DNA of 64,000 bases from CAVSUB01 sp963816725. Lineage in GTDB: Bacteria; Acidobacteriota; Vicinamibacteria; Vicinamibacterales; 2-12-FULL-66-21. Positions 36,148 through 44,446 of the stretch are shown here, piece by piece. Below the pieces are notes generated by a model. That model had not been told where the DNA came from. It did not search any database and saw nothing but the letters and a program-made list of their open reading frames with translations. The position numbers were made by a program, and so were the translations under genes. How positions within the stretch are numbered: the stretch's first letter is position 1; the number at the start of each line of letters is the position of its first letter. The stretch spans positions 62,001-126,000 of the forward strand of contig CAWFMC010000024.1 of assembly GCA_963816725.1 (NCBI GenBank). Direction: 5' to 3'.

Positions 36148-36753
36148 ATGGGGCACGCGCTGCGGCTGGTCCCCAGGCGAACGGCCATCGTCATCATCGA
36201 CGTACAACGATACTTTCTGGACACGCCGCCCTTCGCCGCAATGCGCGAAACGGTGCGACCGATCGCCAATTTCCTGCCGGCGGCGCGTGAGGCCGGGATT
36301 ACGGTCGTGCACCTGCGAACTGAGTTTCTGCCGGACCTGGTGGACGCAGGACGGCTCGGGTCGCGGACGCGTCAGATGATGGACGGCACCGGTGCGGCCC
36401 TGGTGAGAGGTGCTCCTCTGACTGACGGGCCAGCGGAGCTGGCACCGGCGGAGTCGGATATCGTCGTCACCAAGACTCGATTCAGCGGCTTCTGGGGCAG
36501 TCGGTTGAATGACGTGCTGAGGGCCCGCAACATCGACTCGCTCATTCTCACCGGCGGCACGACCACGGTCTGCGTCGAGTCAACTCTGCGAGATGCCGTC
36601 TTTCTCGAATACAACGGTGTCGTCTTCTCGGATTGCGCGCGCGATATTACTCCAGAGCTGCACGAGGCGGCCTTGGAGCGGATCGACCTGTTTTTTGGTT
36701 GGGTGTGCGACTCCGCGGAATTCAGTGCCGCACTTCGGATGGACGCTCAGTAA
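36148..36753 (+). CDS. Isochorismatase-like cysteine hydrolase
   Basis: The 201-residue protein has the family triad: aspartate in AIVIIDVQRYF, lysine in IVVTKTRFSGF and cysteine in LTGGTTTVCVESTLRDA, with the cis-peptide glycine pair before the cysteine region. Relatives hydrolyse isochorismate, N-carbamoyl compounds, nicotinamide or biuret. The substrate is not predictable. It is transcribed divergently from the LuxR-hydrolase gene, which might sense a related compound. Confidence 0.82.
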   Translation: MGHALRLVPRRTAIVIIDVQRYFLDTPPFAAMRETVRPIANFLPAAREAGITVVHLRTEFLPDLVDAGRLGSRTRQMMDGTGAALVRGAPLTDGPAELAPAESDIVVTKTRFSGFWGSRLNDVLRARNIDSLILTGGTTTVCVESTLRDAVFLEYNGVVFSDCARDITPELHEAALERIDLFFGWVCDSAEFSAALRMDAQ

Positions 36754-36773
36754 CTGTGCCGAGCGATGGTGAT

Positions 36774-36875
36774 TTAATCCCCTTGTCGCGCGGTGTTGAT
36801 CGATCCCGGCCGGCGCCGCCGCGTTGATGCGCGCGCGGCTGGCGCCTGGAAACTTAAGAACTGATTCTGTTACAG
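36774..36875. repeat. Resolvase-associated end repeat, copy A
   Basis: It runs from TTAATCCCCTTGTCG through TTGATCGATCCCGG to GAACTGATTCTGTTACAG, and ends three bases before the resolvase stop. It aligns over its full length with the inverted copy at 56780-56886 and over its last 50 bases with 26948-26998. It may be the terminus of the transposon that carried the resolvase. Confidence 0.7.
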
Positions 36876-36877
36876 CC

Positions 36878-37510
36878 TTACGGCTGTTGGGCGGAGGCCG
36901 GAAACACGGGTGTTTCTGCGAGGGCTTCCTGACAGGTCTTGTTTACAGCCCGCCAGCGGGCGACGATCGTGTGTGACACGCCGAGGCGCTCCGCCGCGTG
37001 CCGGGTCGAGAGAGTCGCGACAGCCGCGAACTGCTCGTCCGAGACGGCGCACGGCTTCCGGCCCAGGCGTCGGCCTTGAGCGCGCACCCGCGCGAGGCCA
37101 GCGCGCACGCGCTCTTGGATGCGCGCCCGCTCGAATTCCGCGATCGAGCCGAGGACGCCAGCGACGAGCCTGCCGGCGGGCGTACTGGTATCAATCCCTT
37201 CGCCCATCGTCACGAACGCGATGCCGCGCGAATGCCAATCGTCGAGCAACATGACCAGGTGCCGAAGGTTTCGACCGAGACGATCGAGACGCCAGCACAC
37301 GACGGCTTGCACCCGATGGGCCCGCACGTCTGCCACGAGCTGGTCGAGCGCGGGCCGACGGTCCTTCGCGCCGCTGACACCGTGATCGACGTATTCGACG
37401 GCGGTCCAGCCGCGGGCCGCGACATAGCGCCGGAGCTCGAGCAACTGGTTCTCCGGCTCCTGGTCGACTGTTGACACTCTCACGTATAAGGCCGTGTGCA
37501 TGGGAGTCAT
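36878..37510 (-). CDS. Small serine resolvase/invertase
   Basis: The protein has 210 residues from ATG 37510 (ATG 37501 is also possible). The catalytic domain runs from LYVRVSTVDQEPENQ (nucleophile serine in VST) through DHGVSGAKDRRPAL, VVCWRLDRLGRNLRHL and GEGIDTSTPAGRL to the E-helix IAEFERARIQERVRAGL. The C-terminal HTH is GRKPCAVSDEQFAAVATLSTRHAAERLGVSHTIVARW. It resolves transposon cointegrates or inverts DNA. No tnpA accompanies it. Confidence 0.88.
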   Translation of the reverse strand: MTPMHTALYVRVSTVDQEPENQLLELRRYVAARGWTAVEYVDHGVSGAKDRRPALDQLVADVRAHRVQAVVCWRLDRLGRNLRHLVMLLDDWHSRGIAFVTMGEGIDTSTPAGRLVAGVLGSIAEFERARIQERVRAGLARVRAQGRRLGRKPCAVSDEQFAAVATLSTRHAAERLGVSHTIVARWRAVNKTCQEALAETPVFPASAQQP

Positions 37511-37534
37511 CGTCGAGGTATAGCCTAACCGCTC

Positions 37535-37560
37535 ATAATATCTGACGTCAACAAATATCG
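37535..37560. promoter_or_regulatory. Candidate resolvase binding site
   Basis: An AT-rich dyad in GC-rich DNA, AATATCTG and CAAATATC around ACGTCA, lies in the 93-base gap between the resolvase and the divergent small gene. That is where res subsites normally lie. Confidence 0.35.
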
Positions 37561-37603
37561 GACGGTGCGTGGCGGTGTGACGCGATGGTGCTAGGATCCG
37601 GCC

Positions 37604-37825
37604 ATGACGGCACCGAAGAAGCGGACGCGCGGTAGGCCCCCGGCTGGCCTTCGGCCCGGCGAGCGCACGACGGATTACCATCGACTGACGTTACGGATCC
37701 CCGCGCGTGTGCACGGGCTGCTGGAGCGGTTGGCGAGGGATGAGCACCTGCCGCAATGGCGAATCGTCGTCGCCGCGTTGCAGCGTTACGACGCGACCAC
37801 CAAGCGAACGCCGAAGGACAAGTGA
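37604..37825 (+). CDS. Small basic DNA-binding-like protein
   Basis: The 73-residue protein opens with an AT-hook-like KKRTRGRPPAG and continues YHRLTLRIPARVHGLLERLARDEHLPQWRIVVAALQRY, a strand-helix-helix layout like ribbon-helix-helix regulators. TAGGAT lies six bases before the ATG. It is divergent from the resolvase and could regulate it. Confidence 0.6.
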   Translation: MTAPKKRTRGRPPAGLRPGERTTDYHRLTLRIPARVHGLLERLARDEHLPQWRIVVAALQRYDATTKRTPKDK

Positions 37826-38445
37826 AACGCGGGTCCCGCAGACGCGCTACGAGCTGGGATCGGACAATGCTGCCGTCGCCTCGACTCAGCCGCCGGACGT
37901 AACCGACGACAGCCCGAGCGGGCGAGCACGATGCCCAGATGCCATCGGGCGGAGGGTGCGTCTGACTGTGCGCTCGATCAGAGCTGGCGACGTGACCTCG
38001 AGTCGACGCACGCCTAGCCTGCAGCCAGGCATCCTGCCGATCATCTCCGAGGCGGCGCTCGCGACGACGACCCACCCCCCCACACCACCCCTACCCCCGG
38101 TGCCGGTGACCGACCTGATCGCCCGGCACCCCCGGTGGGGGTCGAGGGTACCTCTCGTTCCGGAGCAGCGGGTCCCTGGTTTTCGAGGTCTCGTTGCGGT
38201 CCGTGCGGGGGGGCGGCGCCCCCTGGCCGTGAGGCCCCACGCCGGCGGTGATCTCGGGAGGGCCCCGGTCGCGTAGGCGTGGAGGGGGCCCCATCCGCGG
38301 GGGCGGCCTGATCGCGCAATCGGCCGGCCAGGCGGTTCACTAGGCCCGCCAGCGGTTGCGCTCGCGACCCATGTCCGGCTCAGTGGGTCAACTAACGTCC
38401 GTGCACAACCGGGCCGACAGCTCGGGCGCCCTGCGCGGGTTGCGA
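37826..38445. other. Gene-free region with a C-rich tract
   Basis: About 620 bases without a supported gene. At 38071-38098 there is a C-rich tract (CCC-A-CCCCCCC-ACACCA-CCCC-TA-CCCCC); its complement can form a G-quadruplex. It is followed by hairpins around 38096-38150 (GGTGCCGG with CCGGCACC, CACCCCC with GGGGGT). Confidence 0.5.
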
Positions 38446-39189
38446 ATGGCATTATTCTTTTCCGCGCGCCTCCAGGCCAATCGTTCTAGCCCGTTTGGGT
38501 TAACGTTGCTCACGACCACGACCATCTTTCGCGTAAGCCGAGGGGCCGCCACCGCGGCGGTCGTGCTGATCGTGCTCGCGATGTTTCTGTACCCGGGCGG
38601 AACACTCCGCGATTCGCATACGACCGGTTATTCGTTCTCGCAGAACTTCCTGAGCGACCTCGGGATGACGGTGACGCATGGCGGTCAGTCGAACCGCCTT
38701 GGTGCTCACATCTTTACCGCGAGTTTCGGACTCCTTGCACTCTCCCTCGTCGGCTGCGCTGTCGGGTTTATGAGGTTCCATGCCACGGCGCCGCGCGCAC
38801 GCTCACTGGCCACCGCTGGCGCGATCGGCGTCCTGATTGTCGGCGCGGGCCTTCTTGGCGCAGCCGTGAGCCCAGCGGACGTCTCCCCAGCCGTCCACAT
38901 GCGCTCGGCAGCGCTCGCAAGCGCGACCGCGCCGCTCGCGCTGCTGTTGTTAGCAGCGGCGTCCGCGAGAGACCGCCGCCTCCCGAGAGGCGTCTCGGTC
39001 GCCTGGGTTGTATTGGCGGTCACGGTTGCTGCGTGGTTCGCGATGCGGTGGGGACCTGGCGTTGATAGTTCTGTTGGACTGACGATCCAGGCAACCATCC
39101 AGAAAGGCGTGGCGCTCGTTGTCGTCATCGGTCTGGCGTATCAGACTTATCACGCGATACGGGCGCTGGCGGCGGTTGAGGGTAAATGA
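38446..39189 (+). CDS. DUF998 membrane protein
   Basis: The protein has 247 residues if ATG 38446 is used; a TTG at 38503 is an alternative. It has about six membrane helices with the DUF998 hallmark YPGGTLRDSHTTGYSFSQNFLSDLGMT in the first loop. The function of the family is unknown. It is intact, between the C-rich region and the IS91-type element. Confidence 0.7.
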   Translation: MALFFSARLQANRSSPFGLTLLTTTTIFRVSRGAATAAVVLIVLAMFLYPGGTLRDSHTTGYSFSQNFLSDLGMTVTHGGQSNRLGAHIFTASFGLLALSLVGCAVGFMRFHATAPRARSLATAGAIGVLIVGAGLLGAAVSPADVSPAVHMRSAALASATAPLALLLLAAASARDRRLPRGVSVAWVVLAVTVAAWFAMRWGPGVDSSVGLTIQATIQKGVALVVVIGLAYQTYHAIRALAAVEGK

Positions 39190-39451
39190 GCCCAGGCGGC
39201 CGATCTTCGTCGCCTGACTCGATACCGTACAAGACCCTCGCGGCTATCGGCCCGAGCGCTCATGGCCGGTGTGTCGCACGACCAACATGCGGAGCAGGAC
39301 TGCTCCTGAGCCGTCGCGAAGCGTATTTCGACTGGCTCGACCGCGGGTAGAACGTCCCTGCGGCGTTAGGACCAAGCCGCTGGCGCGGCGGACGCTGCGC
39401 GTGAGGCTCGCTCGCTCCCCGGGGTAGTGTCCGGGTCACAGGAGGTGTCTT

Positions 39452-40309
39452 GTGACCCATTGTCGCCGCATCATGCTGGAGGAGCTCCAGCGCCGGAACT
39501 TCTCGCCGACGACCATTCGCAGCTATCTCTACGCCGTGGAGCGGTTCGCTCGCCACTTCAAGTGTCGGCCCGACCGTCTCAATCACACGCACCTGCGTAG
39601 CTACCAGGCGCACCTTTTGCGGACGGGGCAGCTCCAGCCAAAGACGGTCCGGCTCCACGTGTCCGCGCTACGGTTCTTCTTCGTGAAGACGTTGCGGCGT
39701 CGCTATCTCCTCGACGACACGCCGTACCCGAAGGCGCCCCAGCGGTTGCCGTTGATCCTGAGTGTGGAGGAGATGGCCCGCCTGATCGATGCGGCGGACG
39801 GCCTCTATCACCGCACGATGCTGATGGTCCTCTATTCGACGGGGATCCGCAGCGCCGAGCTCCTCCAACTGCAGGTGGCGGACATCGACAGCCGGCGCAT
39901 GCTGATTCACATTCGGCAGGGGAAGGGCGGGCGCGACCGGTTCGTCCCGCTCAGCCCCACCCTCCTCGCCACGCTCCGCGTGTACTACCGGTGGATGCGG
40001 CCGCAGACGTGGCTGTTTCCCGGCATGGTGCACAACTGGCGCGCCGACAAGCCGATCACGAAGCGCGTGCTCTGGGAGGCGGTGGTGACCGCGGCGACGC
40101 GCGCCGGTTTCCGCCGACGCGTCAGTCCCCATCTGATTCGCCATTCCTACGCGACCCATCTCCTCGAAAGTGGCGCGGACCTGCGCACGATACAGCTGCT
40201 CCTCGGCCACGTGAACATCCGGCACACGGCGCTGTATCTGCATCTCTCGCAGAAGCACCTCCAGGCTGTCGCGAATCCCCTGGATGCGCTCACGATCTCT
40301 GGGGCCTGA
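39452..40309 (+). CDS. Tyrosine recombinase of the IS91-type element
   Basis: The 285-residue protein has GGAGGTG five bases before GTG 39452. A core-binding domain (SPTTIRSYLYAVERFARHF) is followed by the catalytic domain with arginine in YSTGIRSAELLQLQ, lysine in RQGKGGRDRFVPL, HLIRHSYATHLLE (H-x-x-R), and GHVNIRHTALYLHL with the H/W box and nucleophile tyrosine. This resembles XerC/D-like enzymes found next to IS91 transposases. Confidence 0.87.
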   Translation: MTHCRRIMLEELQRRNFSPTTIRSYLYAVERFARHFKCRPDRLNHTHLRSYQAHLLRTGQLQPKTVRLHVSALRFFFVKTLRRRYLLDDTPYPKAPQRLPLILSVEEMARLIDAADGLYHRTMLMVLYSTGIRSAELLQLQVADIDSRRMLIHIRQGKGGRDRFVPLSPTLLATLRVYYRWMRPQTWLFPGMVHNWRADKPITKRVLWEAVVTAATRAGFRRRVSPHLIRHSYATHLLESGADLRTIQLLLGHVNIRHTALYLHLSQKHLQAVANPLDALTISGA

Positions 40310-40342
40310 TACCGCGCGGCGGTCTCGGCTGCAGCACCCGCG

Positions 40343-41528
40343 GTGACGCGGCCACCCTTCGAGGTGGCCGACATCGTGCGCCGACATGGCGAGCGCTTCC
40401 TGGAGACCCACCGGGCGTGGGTGACCGGGCTGCACCGCCGCGTGCTCCGCGCCATCGCGCAGTGCCGCACCGCCGCACTCGGCGGGCATCGCGATCGCTG
40501 TGAGCAGTGTGCGCACCCGGCCATCTCCTTTAATAGCTGCCGCGACCGGCACTGCCCGAAGTGTCTGACGGCGGCGCGGAACGCCTGGGTGGCCGCGCGG
40601 GAGGCGGAGCTCTTGCCCGTGGGCTACGTCCACATCGTGTTCACCGTGCCGGAGCCGCTGGCGCGCCTCGCGCTAGCCAACAAGCGTGTCGTCTACGACC
40701 TGTTGTTTCGAGCGGTCGCGGCGACGCTGCTGCAGGTGGCCGCGAATCCAAAGCGACTGGGCGCCGCCATCGGTGGGCTGATGGTGCTCCACACGTGGGG
40801 ACAGCGGCTCCAGCACCATCCCCACGTCCATTGCGTCGTCCCCATGGGCGGTCTCGCGCCAGACGGCACCCGCTGGCTTCACGCCCGCCCGCGCTTCTTC
40901 CTCCCGATTCCCGTCCTCCGGAAACTCTTTCGCGGCAAACTGGTCGCCAGTCTGCGAGAAGCCCATCGCGACGGACGTGTCGACTTTCCTGGAGCGCTCG
41001 CCCCGCTGAAACCGGCCGCCGCCTTCCGGGCCTTCGTGCGATCGCTCTATCGTCAGACGTGGGTTGTGTACGCCAAGCCACCATTCGGCAGCCCGTCCCA
41101 CGTGCTCCACTACCTCGCCCGCTACACCCACCGGGTGGCGATCTCCAACCACCGCCTCGTCGATGTGACGGACGACACCGTCTCGTTTCGGTGGAAAGAC
41201 TATCGACACGGCAACCAAGTGCGCACGCTCACGCGTCGAGTCGGAGGAGTTTCTCCGCCGTTTCCTGCTCCACGTCCTCCCGAAGCGCTTCGTGCGCATT
41301 CGCTACTTCGGCTTCCTCGCGTCACGCTGTCGCACGGTCGCAGCTCCCACAGTGTCGGCGCGCCTGGCCGGCGCGACCGCGCCACCGCCAGCGCCCCCGC
41401 CACCAGCACCGCCGAGATCGTGGCCGTGTCCCCGCTGCGGTGCTCCCATGCGCGTCATCGAGCGCCTGACGCCGCGGCAGATCTATCTCACGTCGCTCCT
41501 GGCCGACATCCTCCATGACACGTCATAG
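40343..41528 (+). pseudogene. IS91-family transposase, frameshifted
   Basis: The N-terminal zinc binding region (HRDRCEQCAHPAISFNSCRDRHCPKC), the HUH motif HHPHVHCVVPMGG and the tyrosine region YLARYTHRVAIS are present. Near 41240 the frame shifts; the rest (FVRIRYFGFLASRC, CPRCGAPM) continues in another frame to 41528. One indel therefore cuts off the last ~95 residues. Whether the truncated protein can still act is doubtful. Confidence 0.8.
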
Positions 41529-41776
41529 TCCTCGCCCGGCGGCCGCCAGGCGTCCTCGTGACGCGCGCGTACGCGCGGACGCCGGAGGTCTATCCGACCG
41601 TCGCCGTCACGGCCACGCGTACGGCAGTCTCGGACACCAGGTGTCCCCTCGTCCTCCGACTCCTCGAACGTCGGCGGCCTCCAGGCACGCCCGCGCGCGC
41701 GGGGTCCTGTACGATTGAAACGACATAGCTGAAGGGGCCGCGTCCGCCGCAAACGCCAGCGGCTTGGTCCAAACGG

Positions 41777-41853
41777 CTCTATCGAAAGTGACCCGGCGCT
41801 CCACATCGGAGCGACCGCGAGGCCACCTGCGCGCCGGGTCACTCTCGATAGAG
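41777..41853. repeat. 22-base near-perfect stem-loop
   Basis: CTCTATCGA-A-AGTGACCCGGCG at 41777-41798 and its inverse at 41832-41853, with one mismatch and a 33-base loop. It lies about 250 bases past the IS91-type transposase. It could be an element terminus or origin hairpin or a strong terminator. Confidence 0.7.
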
Positions 41854-41861
41854 TCCTACCG

Positions 41862-42334
41862 TTACTCGAGAGTTTGGTCCGCGACAATCGTTCGAGTACC
41901 ATCCAGCAGTCGCTGCACGGAGTCGCCTGACACGCCATGAGCCGCCTGCACCCCGCTCTAAATGGATGGCAGTGGAATGACAGCTCGCGCAACAAGGCGA
42001 TCGTGAAGTGCAATAGCGAGGCGGGATCCAGCGGGTTCACGGCCATCGTCAGCGGCGCTACGCCATCGATGGGCAGCGGGAAGCGGCTGGTAATCACCAG
42101 CGCTCCGACCTTCGATGTCCGGTGCAGCGTGGCGAGATGCCGGCGGGTGGCCTCCGTCCGCTCGGAGACACGATCGACGATTGGCAGGATGCTCACTAAC
42201 ACGAGGGGCGGCCGCACATAAGCCTGCAGTACCTGGCCCCCGCCGAGTTCAATGCGGGGTTGGTACGGCAGATCGAGCAACCAGGGGGAGAGCGCCGGGA
42301 GGTCTCCATGCTCCAGTGTCACTGGTCCGAACAA
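41862..42334 (-). pseudogene. Fragment resembling a STAND/NACHT ATPase
   Basis: The frame from ATG 42334 gives LVLVSILPIVDRVSERTEATRRHL, then VGALVITSRFPLPIDG, VAPLTMAVNPLDPASLLHFTIALLREL. The TSR and P-L-D pattern recalls the sensor-1/winged-helix part of NACHT-type ATPases. It then shifts frame to GDSVQRLLDGTRTIVADQTLE and TAA at 41862. The rest of any such gene is absent. Recognition is weak. Confidence 0.35.
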
Positions 42335-42519
42335 GGCAGGCAGGTGACTGGCGTCCGTATACCCGATAGTCTGGTGAGACGGAGGCGTTGGTGCTCCACA
42401 CGAGAATGGTACCCTCGAGTGCGGAGTTGCGGCCGTACGTACGGGCCTACAGCCGGAAGACGGGTCGGGTTAGCTCAGTCCCACCAGACATCCCGCTGTG
42501 CCTCGTAAGAGAGTGATCC

Positions 42520-44070
42520 GTGCAGGTCCGAGGTCGGCTCATTCTCGCTGTTGCGGCGTTGTTGCTCGCGCCGCCGGCCGCCGCTGCGGCCAGCGGCCTC
42601 GGCGCTCCGCCGCCGCTCGCCCTCGCGGTAGCCGTTGCGGTTGGCGGTCTCGGAATCCGGTGGGCCGGGCGCGCATCCAAGACAACGCTCGAGATGTCCA
42701 GGGCCGGGTTTGCGGGCTGGTTGTTACTGGCCGCGCTAGCGCTCGCGCAGGACGGTCGCGTGTCTTGGTTCATGGCCGACGGCACTCGGCTCACGAATGC
42801 TGCGGTCCCGAACCCGTTCATCATCGTTCACCAGTGCCTCTCGGGCTATACGGAGGCGGTCCGTCGTGCGCTCGAGGGTCGCGAGAACATCTACGACGAA
42901 GCGAACAACAAGATGCCGGACGGCGGCCCGCGCTACATCGTGCGCCGCGACGGAGCGACTGAGTCGTACAACGAAAGCCGGCTGAAGGCACTGTTTGCCG
43001 GCGGTCAAATTCCCCGCGTCGAGGTCGTTCACGTCGACGAGTACGAGTATCCGCCGCCCTTTCTCCTGTTGCCGTACACGGTCGGGGCGCCTGTCGGTCA
43101 GGATTACTTTCGAATCCGCCCGCTCTGGTTCGGGCTTCAGGCCCTCCTGCTGTGGGTGGCGTTTCTGATATCTGTCCGATCGGCCGGTCCAGAGGCCTCG
43201 ACGCGCGCGTTCGCGTGGCTGCCTGCCGTCTGGTTCATGCCGCCAACACTCGTCGGGCTCCAATACGGCAACTTCCAGACGGGAGCAATCGCGCTGAGCG
43301 TGATCGCGATGGCCGCGCTTGCGTCGCGACGCAATGTCGCGGCAGGTACGCTGCTTGGGTTCGCGACGCTGGGCAAGGTGTTTCCGGGTGTGCTGGTCGT
43401 TGCGCTGGTTGCACGGCGCCGCTGGCACGCCGTCCTGATGACGGTCCTCGCCGCGGTGACGTTCACGGCACTGACGCTCGTCGTCTTTGGGCGCAAACCG
43501 TTCGACGATTTTCTCTTCTATCAGCTGCCCGCGATTGCCAACGGCAGTGCGTTCGGCTTCAACAACCGACCGGAATGGATTCCGACCAACTATGGTGTGT
43601 ACGCCCTGGTCGCTAAGCTGAGGCTTCTGGGGGTGGCTGGCATGACGCAGGACACTGGCAATGTCGTCGCCTCCGTGTACGGCATCTTGCTTCTCGTCCT
43701 TGTCGTGGTGCTCCTGGTACGAGCACCGGAGAACAGCGGCGAGTCGATCGTCGAGTCACCGCTCGTCTGGCTGGCGCTCCTGAACCTAGCTGCTGTCCGC
43801 AGTCCATACGTCGGTGACGGCTACGGGCAGGTCGGCACGCTGTGGCTCCTGGTCCTGACAGCGTCGCGGCAACGCCGCACGCGCGCGCAGCTGTGGGTGC
43901 TGTCGCTGGCTCTTGTCCTGTGGGGAGTCACGCTCGAAGGGTTTGCTTCGGCGCGGCCACCGGCGTGGATGATTGTGTTCTCAATCGTCACGCAGCTTGG
44001 GCTGATTGCGTTCAATGTGGCGGTGTTGCATTCGGCGGCACGGGCCAGCGCGGTTGATGGTAAGCGGTGA
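42520..44070 (+). CDS. GT87-like (DUF2029) polyprenol-sugar glycosyltransferase
   Basis: The protein has 516 residues from GTG 42520. It has about ten membrane helices and a large loop after helix 2 (NIYDEANNKMPDGG, VDEYEYPPPFLLLPY). YPPP-F and LQYGNFQTGAIALSVIAMA are the marks of the GT-C-fold GT87/DUF2029 family, which uses polyprenyl-phosphate sugars (for example the mannosyltransferase PimE). The acceptor is unknown. It is the last gene of island 1 and is intact. Confidence 0.78.
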   Translation: MQVRGRLILAVAALLLAPPAAAAASGLGAPPPLALAVAVAVGGLGIRWAGRASKTTLEMSRAGFAGWLLLAALALAQDGRVSWFMADGTRLTNAAVPNPFIIVHQCLSGYTEAVRRALEGRENIYDEANNKMPDGGPRYIVRRDGATESYNESRLKALFAGGQIPRVEVVHVDEYEYPPPFLLLPYTVGAPVGQDYFRIRPLWFGLQALLLWVAFLISVRSAGPEASTRAFAWLPAVWFMPPTLVGLQYGNFQTGAIALSVIAMAALASRRNVAAGTLLGFATLGKVFPGVLVVALVARRRWHAVLMTVLAAVTFTALTLVVFGRKPFDDFLFYQLPAIANGSAFGFNNRPEWIPTNYGVYALVAKLRLLGVAGMTQDTGNVVASVYGILLLVLVVVLLVRAPENSGESIVESPLVWLALLNLAAVRSPYVGDGYGQVGTLWLLVLTASRQRRTRAQLWVLSLALVLWGVTLEGFASARPPAWMIVFSIVTQLGLIAFNVAVLHSAARASAVDGKR

Positions 44071-44446
44071 TACATTTCGCAGCGTCGGGCGCGCGATCGC
44101 TGAGCCTACCGGTGGCTTTGCCGCTCTCGACGAGGCAGACTTCGCCGACGCGCTGCGGCGCATTAGCCGGCGTGTACGTGACGGCGCCGGCAAACGATCG
44201 TCGACAGCCCGGTCAGCGTGCGGATTGCGAACACACCGCGCAGGACGCGGACACTTTAACCGACCGGATGGATGGCCGGAAAGGCCACATGTCGACGTGC
44301 GGGAGAAAATACGCCGCGGCTGTCGGACGCTCTACAAGTTCGTCGCGACCGGGTGGGTGTTTACGGCCCGGCGGCCCCGCGTTCAAGCACACGCAATTAC
44401 ATTGGGCGTCTTGGGGTCGCCTTTCCCGCTTTCTCACCGTGCGTGA
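44071..44446. other. Stretch without a gene at the end of island 1
   Basis: About 375 bases up to the end of the recombinase frame. I see only shadow frames and no regulatory site. Confidence 0.4.

Larger units (their letters stand above)
39430..41528 (+). mobile_element. IS91-type element with tyrosine recombinase
   Basis: A tyrosine recombinase gene is followed 33 bases later by an IS91-type Y2/HUH transposase gene, as in some IS91-family elements. The exact ends (oriIS and terIS) are not determined. A strong 22-base stem-loop at 41777-41853 may belong to the right end. Confidence 0.7.

Noticed and set aside
37886..38452. 188-aa minus-strand frame over the C-rich tract
   Set aside because: Driven by homopolymer and GC bias; proline/arginine/glycine-rich with no start signal.
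40673..41299. 208-aa minus-strand frame
   Set aside because: Antisense to the IS91 transposase, which has clear HUH and tyrosine motifs.
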